A stretch of DNA of 55,490 bases. It comes from Chloroflexi bacterium HGW-Chloroflexi-8. GTDB lineage: Bacteria > Chloroflexota > Anaerolineae > Anaerolineales > Anaerolineaceae. Made by a program: the position numbers and the translations under genes. Shown here in pieces: positions 17,384 through 25,114 of this stretch; positions within the stretch are counted from its first letter, which is position 1, and every line of letters begins with the position of its first letter. The notes below the pieces were generated by a model. It was not told the origin of the DNA. It made no database searches and was given only the letters and a program-made list of their open reading frames with translations. Location of the stretch: positions 1 to 55,490 of the forward strand of contig PHBS01000004.1 of NCBI GenBank assembly GCA_002841995.1, in the 5' to 3' direction.

Positions 17384-18697
17384 ATGGATATCTTAACTAT
17401 TCTCAAAAAACAGGCTGAGCAGGTCGAAGTGTTCAGTCTGGAGAGCGAAAAGACGACTGTCGAGTATGAGGCCAACCAGCTCAAGACCTGCACCGTCACT
17501 AGTACCAAAGGCACCGCCGCGCGTGTCATCCATAAGGGGCGGCTCGGTTTCTCCGCCTCTACCGATCGGATGGCTATGGACAAGCTGGCAGCCAACGTCC
17601 TCGACTCGGCTGCTTACGGCGACCAAACGTCGTTCTCTTTTTCCGATCCAATACCGGCCGTCCCAGTCAAGACCTACGACAAAACCATTGCCGAATTACC
17701 CATCGATCGCCTGGTCGAAATCGGCAAGGAGATCCTCGACCTGATCCTACCGGTTGATCCCAGCGTCCGCTGTAACCTATCGCTGGCGCGAGGTTTGGTC
17801 TCAACAAATATCCGCAACCAAAAGGGACTTAGTGTTTCATTCCAGACCTCTCCACTCACGCTCAGCATCAAGCTTGATCGCATGGAAGACAATGACGTGC
17901 TCATCCGCTATGAGCAGTTCGGCACGATGGTCTGGGAGAAGGATTATCTAGCCTTCGCCCGCCGGCTGGCGGAACAACTCAAACTTGCCCGCAAACTGAC
18001 CACGATCAAACCAGGCAGGATGCCCGTGCTGTTCTCCCCTGCCGGCGCACAGGCATTGATCCTGCCACTTGGAGAAGCTTTGAACGGTAAGGAAGTCTAC
18101 AGGGGGACCTCGCCGATCAAGAACAAGGTCGGCGAGAAGCTCTTCGATAATAAGATCACCTTAGTGGATGATGGAACGATGGATGGTTGCTACGGCAGCG
18201 CATCTTATGACGACGAGGGCGTGCCGCATCGCCGCAATGTGCTCATCGAGAAAGGTGTGCTCAAGGGTTTCGTCTATGACTTGAAAACAGCGGCCCAAGC
18301 CGGTGTCGAATCGACGGGGAACGCAGTTCGCAGCCTGTTCACGCAACCCGACGTGTCATTCGGCAATGTCATCCTCCAGCCAGGTTTGACCCCCTTGAAA
18401 GACATCATCGCCTCCATCGAAGAAGGCATCCTGGTTGAGTCTCTTCTCGGGTTGGGAATGGGCAACATAATCTCGGGTGCGTTCTCCAATCCACTAGATC
18501 TGGCTTTCAAGATCGAGAAAGGAGAGATCGTCGGGCGAGTCAAGGACTTGTCCATCGCTGGCAATGTCTACGATCTGCTCAAAGACGTAGCCGCGGTTAG
18601 CCAGGAAGCACAGTGGAATTACAACTTCTTCTACACCCCCTACGTCTGTGCCCCATATGTTTTGATCCCCGAGATGAACGTGGCTGGGAAGAGTTAG
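17384..18697 (+). CDS. pmbA: TldD/PmbA family protein, TldE (PmbA) subunit
   Basis: 437 residues when started at the ATG at 17384, which has a perfect GGAGG seven bases upstream. An in-frame ATG at 17342 would overlap tldD by 11 bases and has no ribosome site. The protein aligns in order with TldD ('DDGTMDGCYGSASYDDEGVPHRR' region; 'STGNAVRS'; 'IAGNVYDLLKDVAAVS') but lacks HExxxH, as expected for the non-catalytic partner that shapes the chamber. It is GC-rich like tldD. It is the last + strand gene of the window. Confidence 0.92.
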   Translation: MDILTILKKQAEQVEVFSLESEKTTVEYEANQLKTCTVTSTKGTAARVIHKGRLGFSASTDRMAMDKLAANVLDSAAYGDQTSFSFSDPIPAVPVKTYDKTIAELPIDRLVEIGKEILDLILPVDPSVRCNLSLARGLVSTNIRNQKGLSVSFQTSPLTLSIKLDRMEDNDVLIRYEQFGTMVWEKDYLAFARRLAEQLKLARKLTTIKPGRMPVLFSPAGAQALILPLGEALNGKEVYRGTSPIKNKVGEKLFDNKITLVDDGTMDGCYGSASYDDEGVPHRRNVLIEKGVLKGFVYDLKTAAQAGVESTGNAVRSLFTQPDVSFGNVILQPGLTPLKDIIASIEEGILVESLLGLGMGNIISGAFSNPLDLAFKIEKGEIVGRVKDLSIAGNVYDLLKDVAAVSQEAQWNYNFFYTPYVCAPYVLIPEMNVAGKS

Positions 18698-18730
18698 AAA
18701 CGAAAACAATAGTTCATAGATCCAGCCTAG

Positions 18731-18747
18731 CCGCATCGTGGTTGAAG
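18731..18747 (+). repeat. 17-bp direct repeat, right copy, flanking tldD-tldE
   Basis: Identical to 15911-15927. In frame it reads 'SRIVVEV' and a TGA, the very end of a DUF333 lipoprotein, so the sequence right of tldE is again a DUF333 tail. Confidence 0.75.
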
Positions 18748-18815
18748 TGTGAACAACAATTGATATGCATTTTCGGACTCATAGTTTATGAAGTGGTTAA
18801 TCCATACACAGATCG

Positions 18816-18887
18816 TACCGAAGAGTGGATTTGAACCCCTGACCACCAGGTTACGAGCCTGTATCCTGAAACCGAGGGCCTAACGGT
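18816..18887 (-). pseudogene. Decayed tRNA-like sequence, anticodon loop CTCGTAA (Thr CGU)
   Basis: On the - strand 72 bases can be folded into a cloverleaf with arms of normal length: acceptor 7 (4 of 7 pairs), D stem 4 (3 pairs), anticodon stem ACAGG/CCTGG (4 of 5), loop CTCGTAA, variable loop of 5, T stem AGGGG/CCACT (4 of 5) and T loop TTCAAAT. The many mismatches in the acceptor stem and the lack of CCA argue for a relic rather than a working tRNA. Confidence 0.4.
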
Positions 18888-19028
18888 AATTACTTGAACA
18901 GTTCTTTATTGTGAGATTATGCATCCATATTCTTTATAAGGAGCCTGCTGTAAAGATCTTTTCTGCGGCCCAGCACAAGGGAACTGAAATTATTCCTTCC
19001 CCTTTTCGACAATTATTATGGCTGGAAT

Positions 19029-19060
19029 CTCAAACCCTATCCATATCGATAGGGTTTGAG
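19029..19060. repeat. 13-bp perfect hairpin
   Basis: CTCAAACCCTATC (19029-19041) and its exact complement (19048-19060) around a 6-base loop. No T-run directly follows. A shorter hairpin with the same CCTAT/ATAGG core precedes repeat B at 28033-28056. Confidence 0.65.
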
Positions 19061-19187
19061 GTTAAAAACCTACCGAAATCGGTATATTGCAATGAACTCG
19101 CTGGAATGATAATCTTGATCTATCTCAAGAAGAGAACCGTTTTCTAATCAATAAAATACTTCTCTTCTCAATTAAATAGTTCAAGGA

Positions 19188-19450
19188 ATCAACGCATGTT
19201 TAAACCAAAAACGACCATTTCTGGTCGTCTGGATGATAGTAGCGGGGAGTGGACAGTGTACCCCCTTGGGTATTCGAACGCACGACCTCCAGGTTATGAG
19301 TAATGCTCCTGAATCCGTGCCATTTGTGCGGCGGGTTCTGCAAATCAGCTAACCTGACGAACGTTGGTTCTTGCTTGCCCGGCACGCTGCGGTAGCTAAT
19401 CGATGTTCGTATAGTATCTGTTCTACATGGGTTCGTCAGGTGATTTCACT
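19188..19450. repeat. Non-coding repeat A, tRNA-like remnant
   Basis: Shares with repeat B (28106-28594) a series of blocks in the same order: 26 identical bases (19188-19213 / 28106-28131), 36 bases with one mismatch (19244-19279 / 28162-28197), CCTGAATCCGTGCCA (19308 / 28264), GCGGCGGGT with following TGCAAA (19329 / 28311), TGCCCGGCACGC (19376 / 28400) and GTCAGGTGATTT (19435 / 28579). On the - strand the centre reads CTCATAACCTGGAGGTC and GTTCGAATACCC, like the anticodon and T arms of a tRNA-Met, but it does not fold into a full cloverleaf. Confidence 0.7.
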
Positions 19451-19507
19451 CTTGTAAAACATAATCTCAAAAAGAAAATTGATTATAAAAGTTATTTGTA
19501 ATAATGA

Positions 19508-19536
19508 CGGGCAATCCCCCAAAAAAGGATTGCCCG
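19508..19536 (-). terminator. Hairpin after the ABC permease gene
   Basis: CGGGCAATCC and GGATTGCCCG form a perfect 10-bp GC-rich stem nine bases beyond the stop codon of the permease gene (19545). The following - strand sequence is AT-rich but has no clean T-run; the loop contains six T. Likely terminator. Confidence 0.65.
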
Positions 19537-19544
19537 CCATTTTA

Positions 19545-22325
19545 TTATAGTTCTCGTAGAGCTTCGACCACCTTAATTCTAGCCAATCTCCGCGAACTGA
19601 GTAAAGTACTTAGAGTCATTCCAATCACGATAAAAGCTGTCATGGATAACAATTCAATTACAGGCCAAGCCAATCCCTTGGCAGGAATTGTAAATACCAC
19701 CCCCAACAGCATCACCAGCAGCCGGGCGAGGCCAACACCAATGATCGAACCGATCACCAGACTCAAGCCTCCGATCGTAAGCGCTTCTGCAAAAATGAAG
19801 CGGCGTAGTTGTTTCAAATTGGCTCCCAATGCACGCATGGCTCCAAATTCTCGTTGGCGTTCATTGATCATCGCTAACAAGAAGATCGCCAGGCCAACTG
19901 AGACAACCAAAAGCGTATAAAACCGCTCCATTGCTCCCAACCCACCCAAATTCATCGAGGTTAATGAGCTTTGATCGACCTTGACCACCGATTCGGTACT
20001 CTGCACACGGACAGGCATGACATTTTTATACTGCGCTTCCAAAGAATTGGTTACACTGGCGATTGTCGCTGGGGTACCATCCGTCTTGATCAAGAAATAG
20101 TCCATGGCTGGATTTCCGGAACTTTGGGTCATGAAGGCTCGATTTAGAATGAAATCCGAATCTTGTGCGGATGTCGGGAAATAGGTGAACAAGCCTACTG
20201 TTAATGCTTTTACATCGGTGTATTGTTTGGTAGTACGGTTGTAAAGACGTAGCAGCACAGGGTCACCTACCAGGATGTTGTACTTTTCAGCTTGTTCCAC
20301 TGAAATGATCACCCCATTAGGTGTATTCGCGAGAGCATCCAATACCTGCTGAGCTGAACCTGGTGCGTAATTCGTAGTGCGGTTGCGCATCGCATCAATC
20401 GTTTTGGACGATGATCCGTCCACAAAGAAACTGTCAGGGAGGTAGGCTACTTTACTGAAGGAAGCCACATCGATCCCATATACGGTATTCTTTTCTGAGC
20501 CGACCAAGGCTTGTGGATCACGAGCAACCCCGGAAATACCAGTGACACCGGAAACTTGAAGCTGGGTAGCAAAATCAGGCAGTTGAGGTGTATTGAGGGC
20601 CGGAGTAAAGCGTATATCGGACCCAACTATATATTGAGAATCCAGTTGTTTTTCCTGGGTGTAGGTTTGCTGGAAAAACGCCAGACTGATGCCGAATGAA
20701 AGGGTCAGAGCTATAACTGTCGTGGCGGCGCTGATGCGGGCTGTACGGCGGGCGACGGATTTCCCTGCAATTTCACCGATATCTCCAAACATCCGGCGAA
20801 ACAAGGATGCCAAAGGACGAGAGGCAGTTGCCAAACCTCCTTCAACCAGACGCAGAGTTAACAGCGTCAATCCGATCCAGGCAAAGAAAGGAGAAAGGAA
20901 GATATAAAAAGAGAGGGAAATCGCAGCACCTTCATTACCGGTAGGTTTGAAACCGCCGTTGAGTTGGGTGACAGCCAATACTACGGCTGCGGCAACCAGG
21001 AGGATCACATCGAGATAAGTGCGCTTCCAAAAAGGCGGCTGTTCCACCCTCCTAACAGTACGGCGTTCCTGGGTTATTTCGCTTTGAAGGGTCCCAAAAG
21101 TAGGTAAGAATGCTGCCAAAAACGTAAGCATCAACCCGGCGAGAAGTGCGATTCCGGCTGAACTGGCAAACATCCCCCAATCAAAACTCGCCGAAAAAGG
21201 ATTGATCCCGGCAGTTACTCGAGATCCGGCACTTATCAGTAAGATCAGTAAGCCAAATAACAACCCAAGAACTGAACCACCCACTGCCAGGAACAAAGAT
21301 GTCACGGCTAGAATGGATGTAATCTGTTTTGGCGTAGCCCCGCGGGTACGCAGCAAACCAATTTCACGACGCTGTGCATCTGCAAATAGTTCTGCGGCGA
21401 ATTTGGCTAGGTAAGCAGCTAGAGCAACACCTGGCAAACCCAAGAAAATAAAAAGTATTTTTGCTGAGAGTACGTCCGCTTTTGCAGTCTTGAATGCGCC
21501 CGATAGATTATCTACCGCCTTGATCTGTCCTGGGAACTGGCGCTCCAACTGACGGCGCAAGCTGTCCGTTTGCAATGCAGCTTTGGTTGGATCTGAAGGG
21601 AGCATGGACCGGTCGATCTTGATATGGACTTGTTGGTCAAGCAGGATTGCACCAACAGGCAAGGTGGTCGGTGGGTTTGCGACCAAGGGAACCAGTTTGG
21701 ATTCCAAATTTGCGCGGAACCAGTTAATATCTACGAACGCTACATCAGCGACAATGGCATTTTCGTTTTCAGTGGCTGTTGCAAACAAGGCATCGGCGTT
21801 ATCCATGTTGACGATTCCGCTGACAGGAAGTGTAACAACCTGGTCGATACCGGCAAAAGTGAATTGAACTTGATCACCCCCTTTCAAATTTTGGGCAATT
21901 GCCATCGCTTCGCTGATGAGCACACCATTGGGATCGAGCGATCCTTCGCTTAGCCGAAGTACATCGAAGGCCTGCAGGTAAGTTGGAGAGATTGCAAACA
22001 TGCGACCGGATGGGGAGGCTTGCGTTCCTCCAAGTTTGACTGCCGATAGAAAATCCGCAGTAGTCACAGGTTCGACCGCAGAGATCCCCCTCTGGTTGGA
22101 GAAATTGGTTACCACATCAGCCATGTTCACATCTGGCGATGTGGCATGAGCTACCAGGTCGATTTGGACCGGAGCTAATGCCGTGGCTGTCATCTGGCGA
22201 GTCGTTACATCCACAAAAAACAAAATTCCAGCGAACAACCCGACTGCTAACGCCAAACCGAATAGGTAAGTCGCTGTACGGCGCGGATTACGGGTCACTA
22301 ATTTCCATGCATAGGTAAAGTTCAT
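19545..22325 (-). CDS. FtsX/MacB-like ABC transporter permease
   Basis: 926 residues. A first helix ('TYLFGLALAVGLFAGILFF', about 19-37) is followed by a large outer domain (about 40-290), a first FtsX core with three or four helices (about 295-425), further helices near 435-480, a second outer domain (about 530-790) and a second FtsX core ('LLVVSVGLAIFLLAMINERQREFGAMRALGA' zone and two more helices). The double FtsX layout is that of large permeases exporting lipoproteins or peptides, or sensing antimicrobial peptides, rather than of nutrient importers. It is preceded by two ATPase genes on the same strand, overlapping the nearer one by four bases. Confidence 0.9.
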   Translation of the reverse strand: MNFTYAWKLVTRNPRRTATYLFGLALAVGLFAGILFFVDVTTRQMTATALAPVQIDLVAHATSPDVNMADVVTNFSNQRGISAVEPVTTADFLSAVKLGGTQASPSGRMFAISPTYLQAFDVLRLSEGSLDPNGVLISEAMAIAQNLKGGDQVQFTFAGIDQVVTLPVSGIVNMDNADALFATATENENAIVADVAFVDINWFRANLESKLVPLVANPPTTLPVGAILLDQQVHIKIDRSMLPSDPTKAALQTDSLRRQLERQFPGQIKAVDNLSGAFKTAKADVLSAKILFIFLGLPGVALAAYLAKFAAELFADAQRREIGLLRTRGATPKQITSILAVTSLFLAVGGSVLGLLFGLLILLISAGSRVTAGINPFSASFDWGMFASSAGIALLAGLMLTFLAAFLPTFGTLQSEITQERRTVRRVEQPPFWKRTYLDVILLVAAAVVLAVTQLNGGFKPTGNEGAAISLSFYIFLSPFFAWIGLTLLTLRLVEGGLATASRPLASLFRRMFGDIGEIAGKSVARRTARISAATTVIALTLSFGISLAFFQQTYTQEKQLDSQYIVGSDIRFTPALNTPQLPDFATQLQVSGVTGISGVARDPQALVGSEKNTVYGIDVASFSKVAYLPDSFFVDGSSSKTIDAMRNRTTNYAPGSAQQVLDALANTPNGVIISVEQAEKYNILVGDPVLLRLYNRTTKQYTDVKALTVGLFTYFPTSAQDSDFILNRAFMTQSSGNPAMDYFLIKTDGTPATIASVTNSLEAQYKNVMPVRVQSTESVVKVDQSSLTSMNLGGLGAMERFYTLLVVSVGLAIFLLAMINERQREFGAMRALGANLKQLRRFIFAEALTIGGLSLVIGSIIGVGLARLLVMLLGVVFTIPAKGLAWPVIELLSMTAFIVIGMTLSTLLSSRRLARIKVVEALREL

Positions 22326-23032
22326 AATAGTCCCTCAACTTCAAAGTTTGACTCACTCACTATTTGACCATCTCGTAAAGATAATTTTCGATCAGCCTGA
22401 TCGGCTACCTCAGGATCATGAGTGACCATCACGAGTGTCAAGCCCTGATCACGGGTTAATCGGATTAATATATTGATAATTTCAGCACTAGTTGCACTAT
22501 CCAAATTTCCAGTTGGTTCATCTGCAAGCAGGATCAGCGGATCATTTACCAATGCACGGGCGATTCCCACGCGCTGTTGCTGACCACCTGATAATTCATC
22601 AGGAAGATGGTCTGCTTTTTCAGCTAATCCGATTTGATTCAGGAGTTCATCAGCTCTAATTTTACGTTCTGAGAGGGATTTGCCTCCCAGAAGTGAGGGA
22701 AATTCAATATTTTCACGAGCAGTCAAAACTGGAAATAAATCGTGCCGTTGGAAGATGAATCCCATCTTCTGTCTGCGCAATGAGGCTAATTGTTCTTCAC
22801 TGAAATCAGCCAGGTTTTGTCCATCCAGTAACACTTTGCCTTTTGTAGGTTGATCAAGCCCGCCTAGTAGATTTAGTAAGGTGGATTTTCCACAGCCACT
22901 TGGGCCGACAATCGCGACAAACTCACCTTTCTGGATGGAAATATCTACCCCGCCTAAGGCAACCACGGCATCTCGGCTCACACGGTATTCCCGACGCAGT
23001 CCAATTGTCTCTAAAACATTTGTGTTTATCAT
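22322..23032 (-). CDS. ABC transporter ATPase, MacB/LolD type
   Basis: 236 residues with all ATPase motifs: Walker A 'GPSGCGKST', Q-loop 'FIFQRHDLFP', signature 'LSGGQQQR', Walker B 'LILLADEPT' and the switch histidine in 'VMVTHDP'. It belongs to the LolD/MacB group that serves FtsX-like permeases. It overlaps the permease gene by four bases and the previous ATPase gene by one, so the three form one operon. Two different ATPases with one double permease suggest a heterodimeric motor. Confidence 0.93.
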   Translation of the reverse strand: MINTNVLETIGLRREYRVSRDAVVALGGVDISIQKGEFVAIVGPSGCGKSTLLNLLGGLDQPTKGKVLLDGQNLADFSEEQLASLRRQKMGFIFQRHDLFPVLTARENIEFPSLLGGKSLSERKIRADELLNQIGLAEKADHLPDELSGGQQQRVGIARALVNDPLILLADEPTGNLDSATSAEIINILIRLTRDQGLTLVMVTHDPEVADQADRKLSLRDGQIVSESNFEVEGLL

Positions 23033-23724
23033 TACGAAATACTCCTGACTGTCCCGGTAGACTCGGTTAATTGTCCATCAGTGATATGAACCTGGCGATT
23101 TGCTCTGGCAGCAACCACTTTATTGTGAGTCACGACAATTAAAGTTAATTTGTGTTCAGAATTTAATCCCGCCAAAAGTTCCATCACCTGGTCTGCGGTT
23201 GCCGTATCCAATTCGCCGGTCAATTCATCCGCTAAAAGCAAATTGGGGCGATTTGCCAGAGCAACTGCAATAGCCACCCGCTGTCGTTCACCACCAGAGA
23301 GCATTCCTGGTTTATGGTTAGCTCGATTTTGTAAACCAACTTCAAATAATAAGGTACGGGCTTCGTGTGCACAGTTTTTCCGACCGGCTAATTGAATTGG
23401 CAGCATGATATTTTCTAGAGCGGTGAGAAATGGAACCAGGTTATCTGTTTGAAACACAACCCCTATTTGTCGTCTACGAAAAACCGTCCGTTCGCTTTCA
23501 CTCATTTTGGCAATATATGAACCATTGATCAAAACCCGACCGGCGCTGGGTATGGATATACCACCCATGATGTGCAGAAGGGTGCTTTTTCCTGCCCCTG
23601 ACCGACCAGTAATGGCGACAAATTCTCCGGGTTGCACTGTTAAACTTGCTCCACGCAGTGCCACCGTTTCAATGTCACCCTCTTTGTAAATTTTATAAAG
23701 TTCTTGCAACTGTAAAGTATCCAT
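23032..23724 (-). CDS. ABC transporter ATPase, MacB/LolD type
   Basis: 230 residues with Walker A 'GRSGAGKSTLLH', Q-loop 'VVFQTDNLVP', signature 'LSGGERQR', Walker B 'LLLADELTG' and 'VVTHNK'. The residue after the Walker B glutamate is Leu where most relatives have Pro ('DEPT'). The Walker B Asp and Glu are kept, so activity is expected. It is the first gene of the ABC operon and lies 64 bases after the lipoprotein, behind a terminator, so it probably has its own promoter. Confidence 0.92.
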   Translation of the reverse strand: MDTLQLQELYKIYKEGDIETVALRGASLTVQPGEFVAITGRSGAGKSTLLHIMGGISIPSAGRVLINGSYIAKMSESERTVFRRRQIGVVFQTDNLVPFLTALENIMLPIQLAGRKNCAHEARTLLFEVGLQNRANHKPGMLSGGERQRVAIAVALANRPNLLLADELTGELDTATADQVMELLAGLNSEHKLTLIVVTHNKVVAARANRQVHITDGQLTESTGTVRSIS

Positions 23725-23743
23725 GAGACAAATCCTTTGGGTT

Positions 23744-23777
23744 AAAAAAAGATCTGTGGGTTTTGAACCACAGATCT
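23744..23777 (-). terminator. Rho-independent terminator of the lipoprotein gene
   Basis: On the - strand a perfect 10-bp stem (AGATCTGTGG/CCACAGATCT, loop of 8) is followed by seven T. It lies 10 bases after the stop of the gene at 23788 and before the ABC operon. Confidence 0.88.
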
Positions 23778-23787
23778 CAAAACCGGA

Positions 23788-24363
23788 TTATTTAGTTAAT
23801 TTGAACGTCAACGGGATATCGCGCACGCCTTCACGGTCATAGTGATTATCAGGACCCACGACGGTTAGAATGGCAATCCGCCCATCAGCCAGGGGCATAT
23901 AATAGCGCTCATTGTGGGCGGTAAAAGTTTTTCCGGTCACCACAGAGGTGCCATCAGCAGTAAAGTCGAGGATAATGGCATTCTTAACTTCGGTGGATGC
24001 TTTCAAGTCGATCTGTTTAAAGCCAGGAAAAACAGTAGTGACAGCTGTTATATCGCTTTGAGCATAGGTCATTGCATCTGATCCGGTTGCAGGTGTGACA
24101 AACTCGAGCGTCATCCAGTCATCACCACCAACGAATTTGACACCACTTGTAAATGACGTATCCTGAGACCAGGTACCTGGGTGACCGATGGCAAAACCCT
24201 GAGCTGCTTCTGAGAAGGTCACAAGCGAGGCTTCGACGCCGCCTTCACCGCCTTCGTTAACGGGTGCAATTGTAGAAGTGGTTTTGGGAATAGATGCACA
24301 GGCTGTCAATACAATTGACGCCAATAAAACAACAACGATAAAACGATTTAAACGATTGAACAT
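23788..24363 (-). CDS. Lipoprotein, PsbP/DUF1795-like
   Basis: 191 residues. Lipobox 'LTAC' (cysteine near 22), a short Ser/Thr/Gly linker, and one globular domain from about 55 on with 'AAQGFAIGHPGTWSQDT', typical of the start of PsbP-like and DUF1795 domains, and ending 'REGVRDIPLTFKLTK'. It is an outer-face protein of unknown role. The promoter region holds three ATGAAG boxes with an 11-bp period (24412-24439), so it is probably controlled by the nearby OmpR-type regulator. A terminator follows. Confidence 0.7.
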   Translation of the reverse strand: MFNRLNRFIVVVLLASIVLTACASIPKTTSTIAPVNEGGEGGVEASLVTFSEAAQGFAIGHPGTWSQDTSFTSGVKFVGGDDWMTLEFVTPATGSDAMTYAQSDITAVTTVFPGFKQIDLKASTEVKNAIILDFTADGTSVVTGKTFTAHNERYYMPLADGRIAILTVVGPDNHYDREGVRDIPLTFKLTK

Positions 24364-24411
24364 GATTGAAACTCCTTTTTTCGATTATTACAATCATGTT
24401 AATCCCTGCTG

Positions 24412-24439
24412 ATGAAGTGTTTATGAAGTCAAGATGAAG
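24412..24439 (-). promoter_or_regulatory. Predicted response-regulator site before the lipoprotein gene
   Basis: ATGAAG at 24412, 24423 and 24434 (CTTCAT on the coding strand), exact 11-bp period, as in tandem sites of OmpR/PhoB-type regulators; a fourth ATGAAG at 24448 is out of phase. The same boxes lie at 27253-27280 and 27921-27937. Confidence 0.65.
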
Positions 24440-24445
24440 CACTCT

Positions 24446-25114
24446 TCATGAAGTGGCATTTCGTAAATTAGAATTTTGTTGCCACAAATCCCACAAAATA
24501 CAAAGAGCCAACCACAGCCCGCCGGCCGCCCATCCTGCCAGCACATCCGTTAAGTAGTGAACTCCCAAATATAACCGGCTAAAGCCGATCAAAGCACAAA
24601 TCGCCAAAGCGCCTGCAACAATAAACGCCTTCCATTTTTTACTTTTTACATAACTCAAAACAAGGTAAGCGACCACACCATAGAATACAAGTGAAATCAT
24701 CGAATGGCCGGATGGAAAACTAAATCCTGTCTCGGCCATGTATGCCCCTGGGATCGCAGGACGTGTACGTTGAAATATATTCTTCAATGCCAGATTCAAT
24801 AACGCACCTCCCGCCACAGCAGAAAACAGGAGGAGTAATTTCCTCCAGTTCTTTTTCTTGACCAACCAGAATCCAATTAACCCAGTAGCTGCTGAGATAA
24901 TCAATGCATTGCCAAGAAAAGTAACCAAAGCAAAAATATGATCACCGGGAAGAGTAGTACGAGCTGCAAGCCAAGTTCCGAAAATGGGATCCAGCGTCGA
25001 TAAGGTCTCCCGATTAACAAGATCTTCCGCCAGCGCGGCAAATACCATCCCTGCCACCAATATGAAAATGATCACAAATCCAATCTTAAAAATTGCGGAT
25101 TTTTCTATCTTCAT
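24446..25114 (-). CDS. PAP2 superfamily membrane phosphatase
   Basis: 222 residues with about six helices and the three PAP2 motifs: K-x6-RP in 'LKNIFQRTRP', PSGH in 'FSFPSGHSMIS' and SR-x5-H-x3-D in 'FSRLYLGVHYLTDVLAG'. The histidines carry out phosphate transfer. Such enzymes remove phosphate from undecaprenyl pyrophosphate or phosphatidic acid-like lipids on the outer side of the membrane. It overlaps the kinase gene by four bases, so it is the last gene of the pepSY-regulator-kinase operon. A role in lipid-carrier recycling during envelope stress is an inference. Confidence 0.92.
   Translation of the reverse strand: MKIEKSAIFKIGFVIIFILVAGMVFAALAEDLVNRETLSTLDPIFGTWLAARTTLPGDHIFALVTFLGNALIISAATGLIGFWLVKKKNWRKLLLLFSAVAGGALLNLALKNIFQRTRPAIPGAYMAETGFSFPSGHSMISLVFYGVVAYLVLSYVKSKKWKAFIVAGALAICALIGFSRLYLGVHYLTDVLAGWAAGGLWLALCILWDLWQQNSNLRNATS

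Larger units (their letters stand above)
18698..19544. other. Convergent intergenic region with tRNA relic, hairpins and repeat A
   Basis: No protein gene is seen. The stretch contains in order the right 17-bp repeat (18731), a decayed tRNA (18816-18887, - strand), a 13-bp perfect hairpin (19029-19060), the non-coding repeat A (19188-19450) and the hairpin after the permease gene (19508-19536). Small frames here carry no protein features. Confidence 0.6.

Noticed and set aside
16080-18736. Many long frames on both strands inside tldD-tldE
   Set aside because: They are shadows caused by the higher G+C of these genes; the real frames carry the zinc motif and full-length family similarity.
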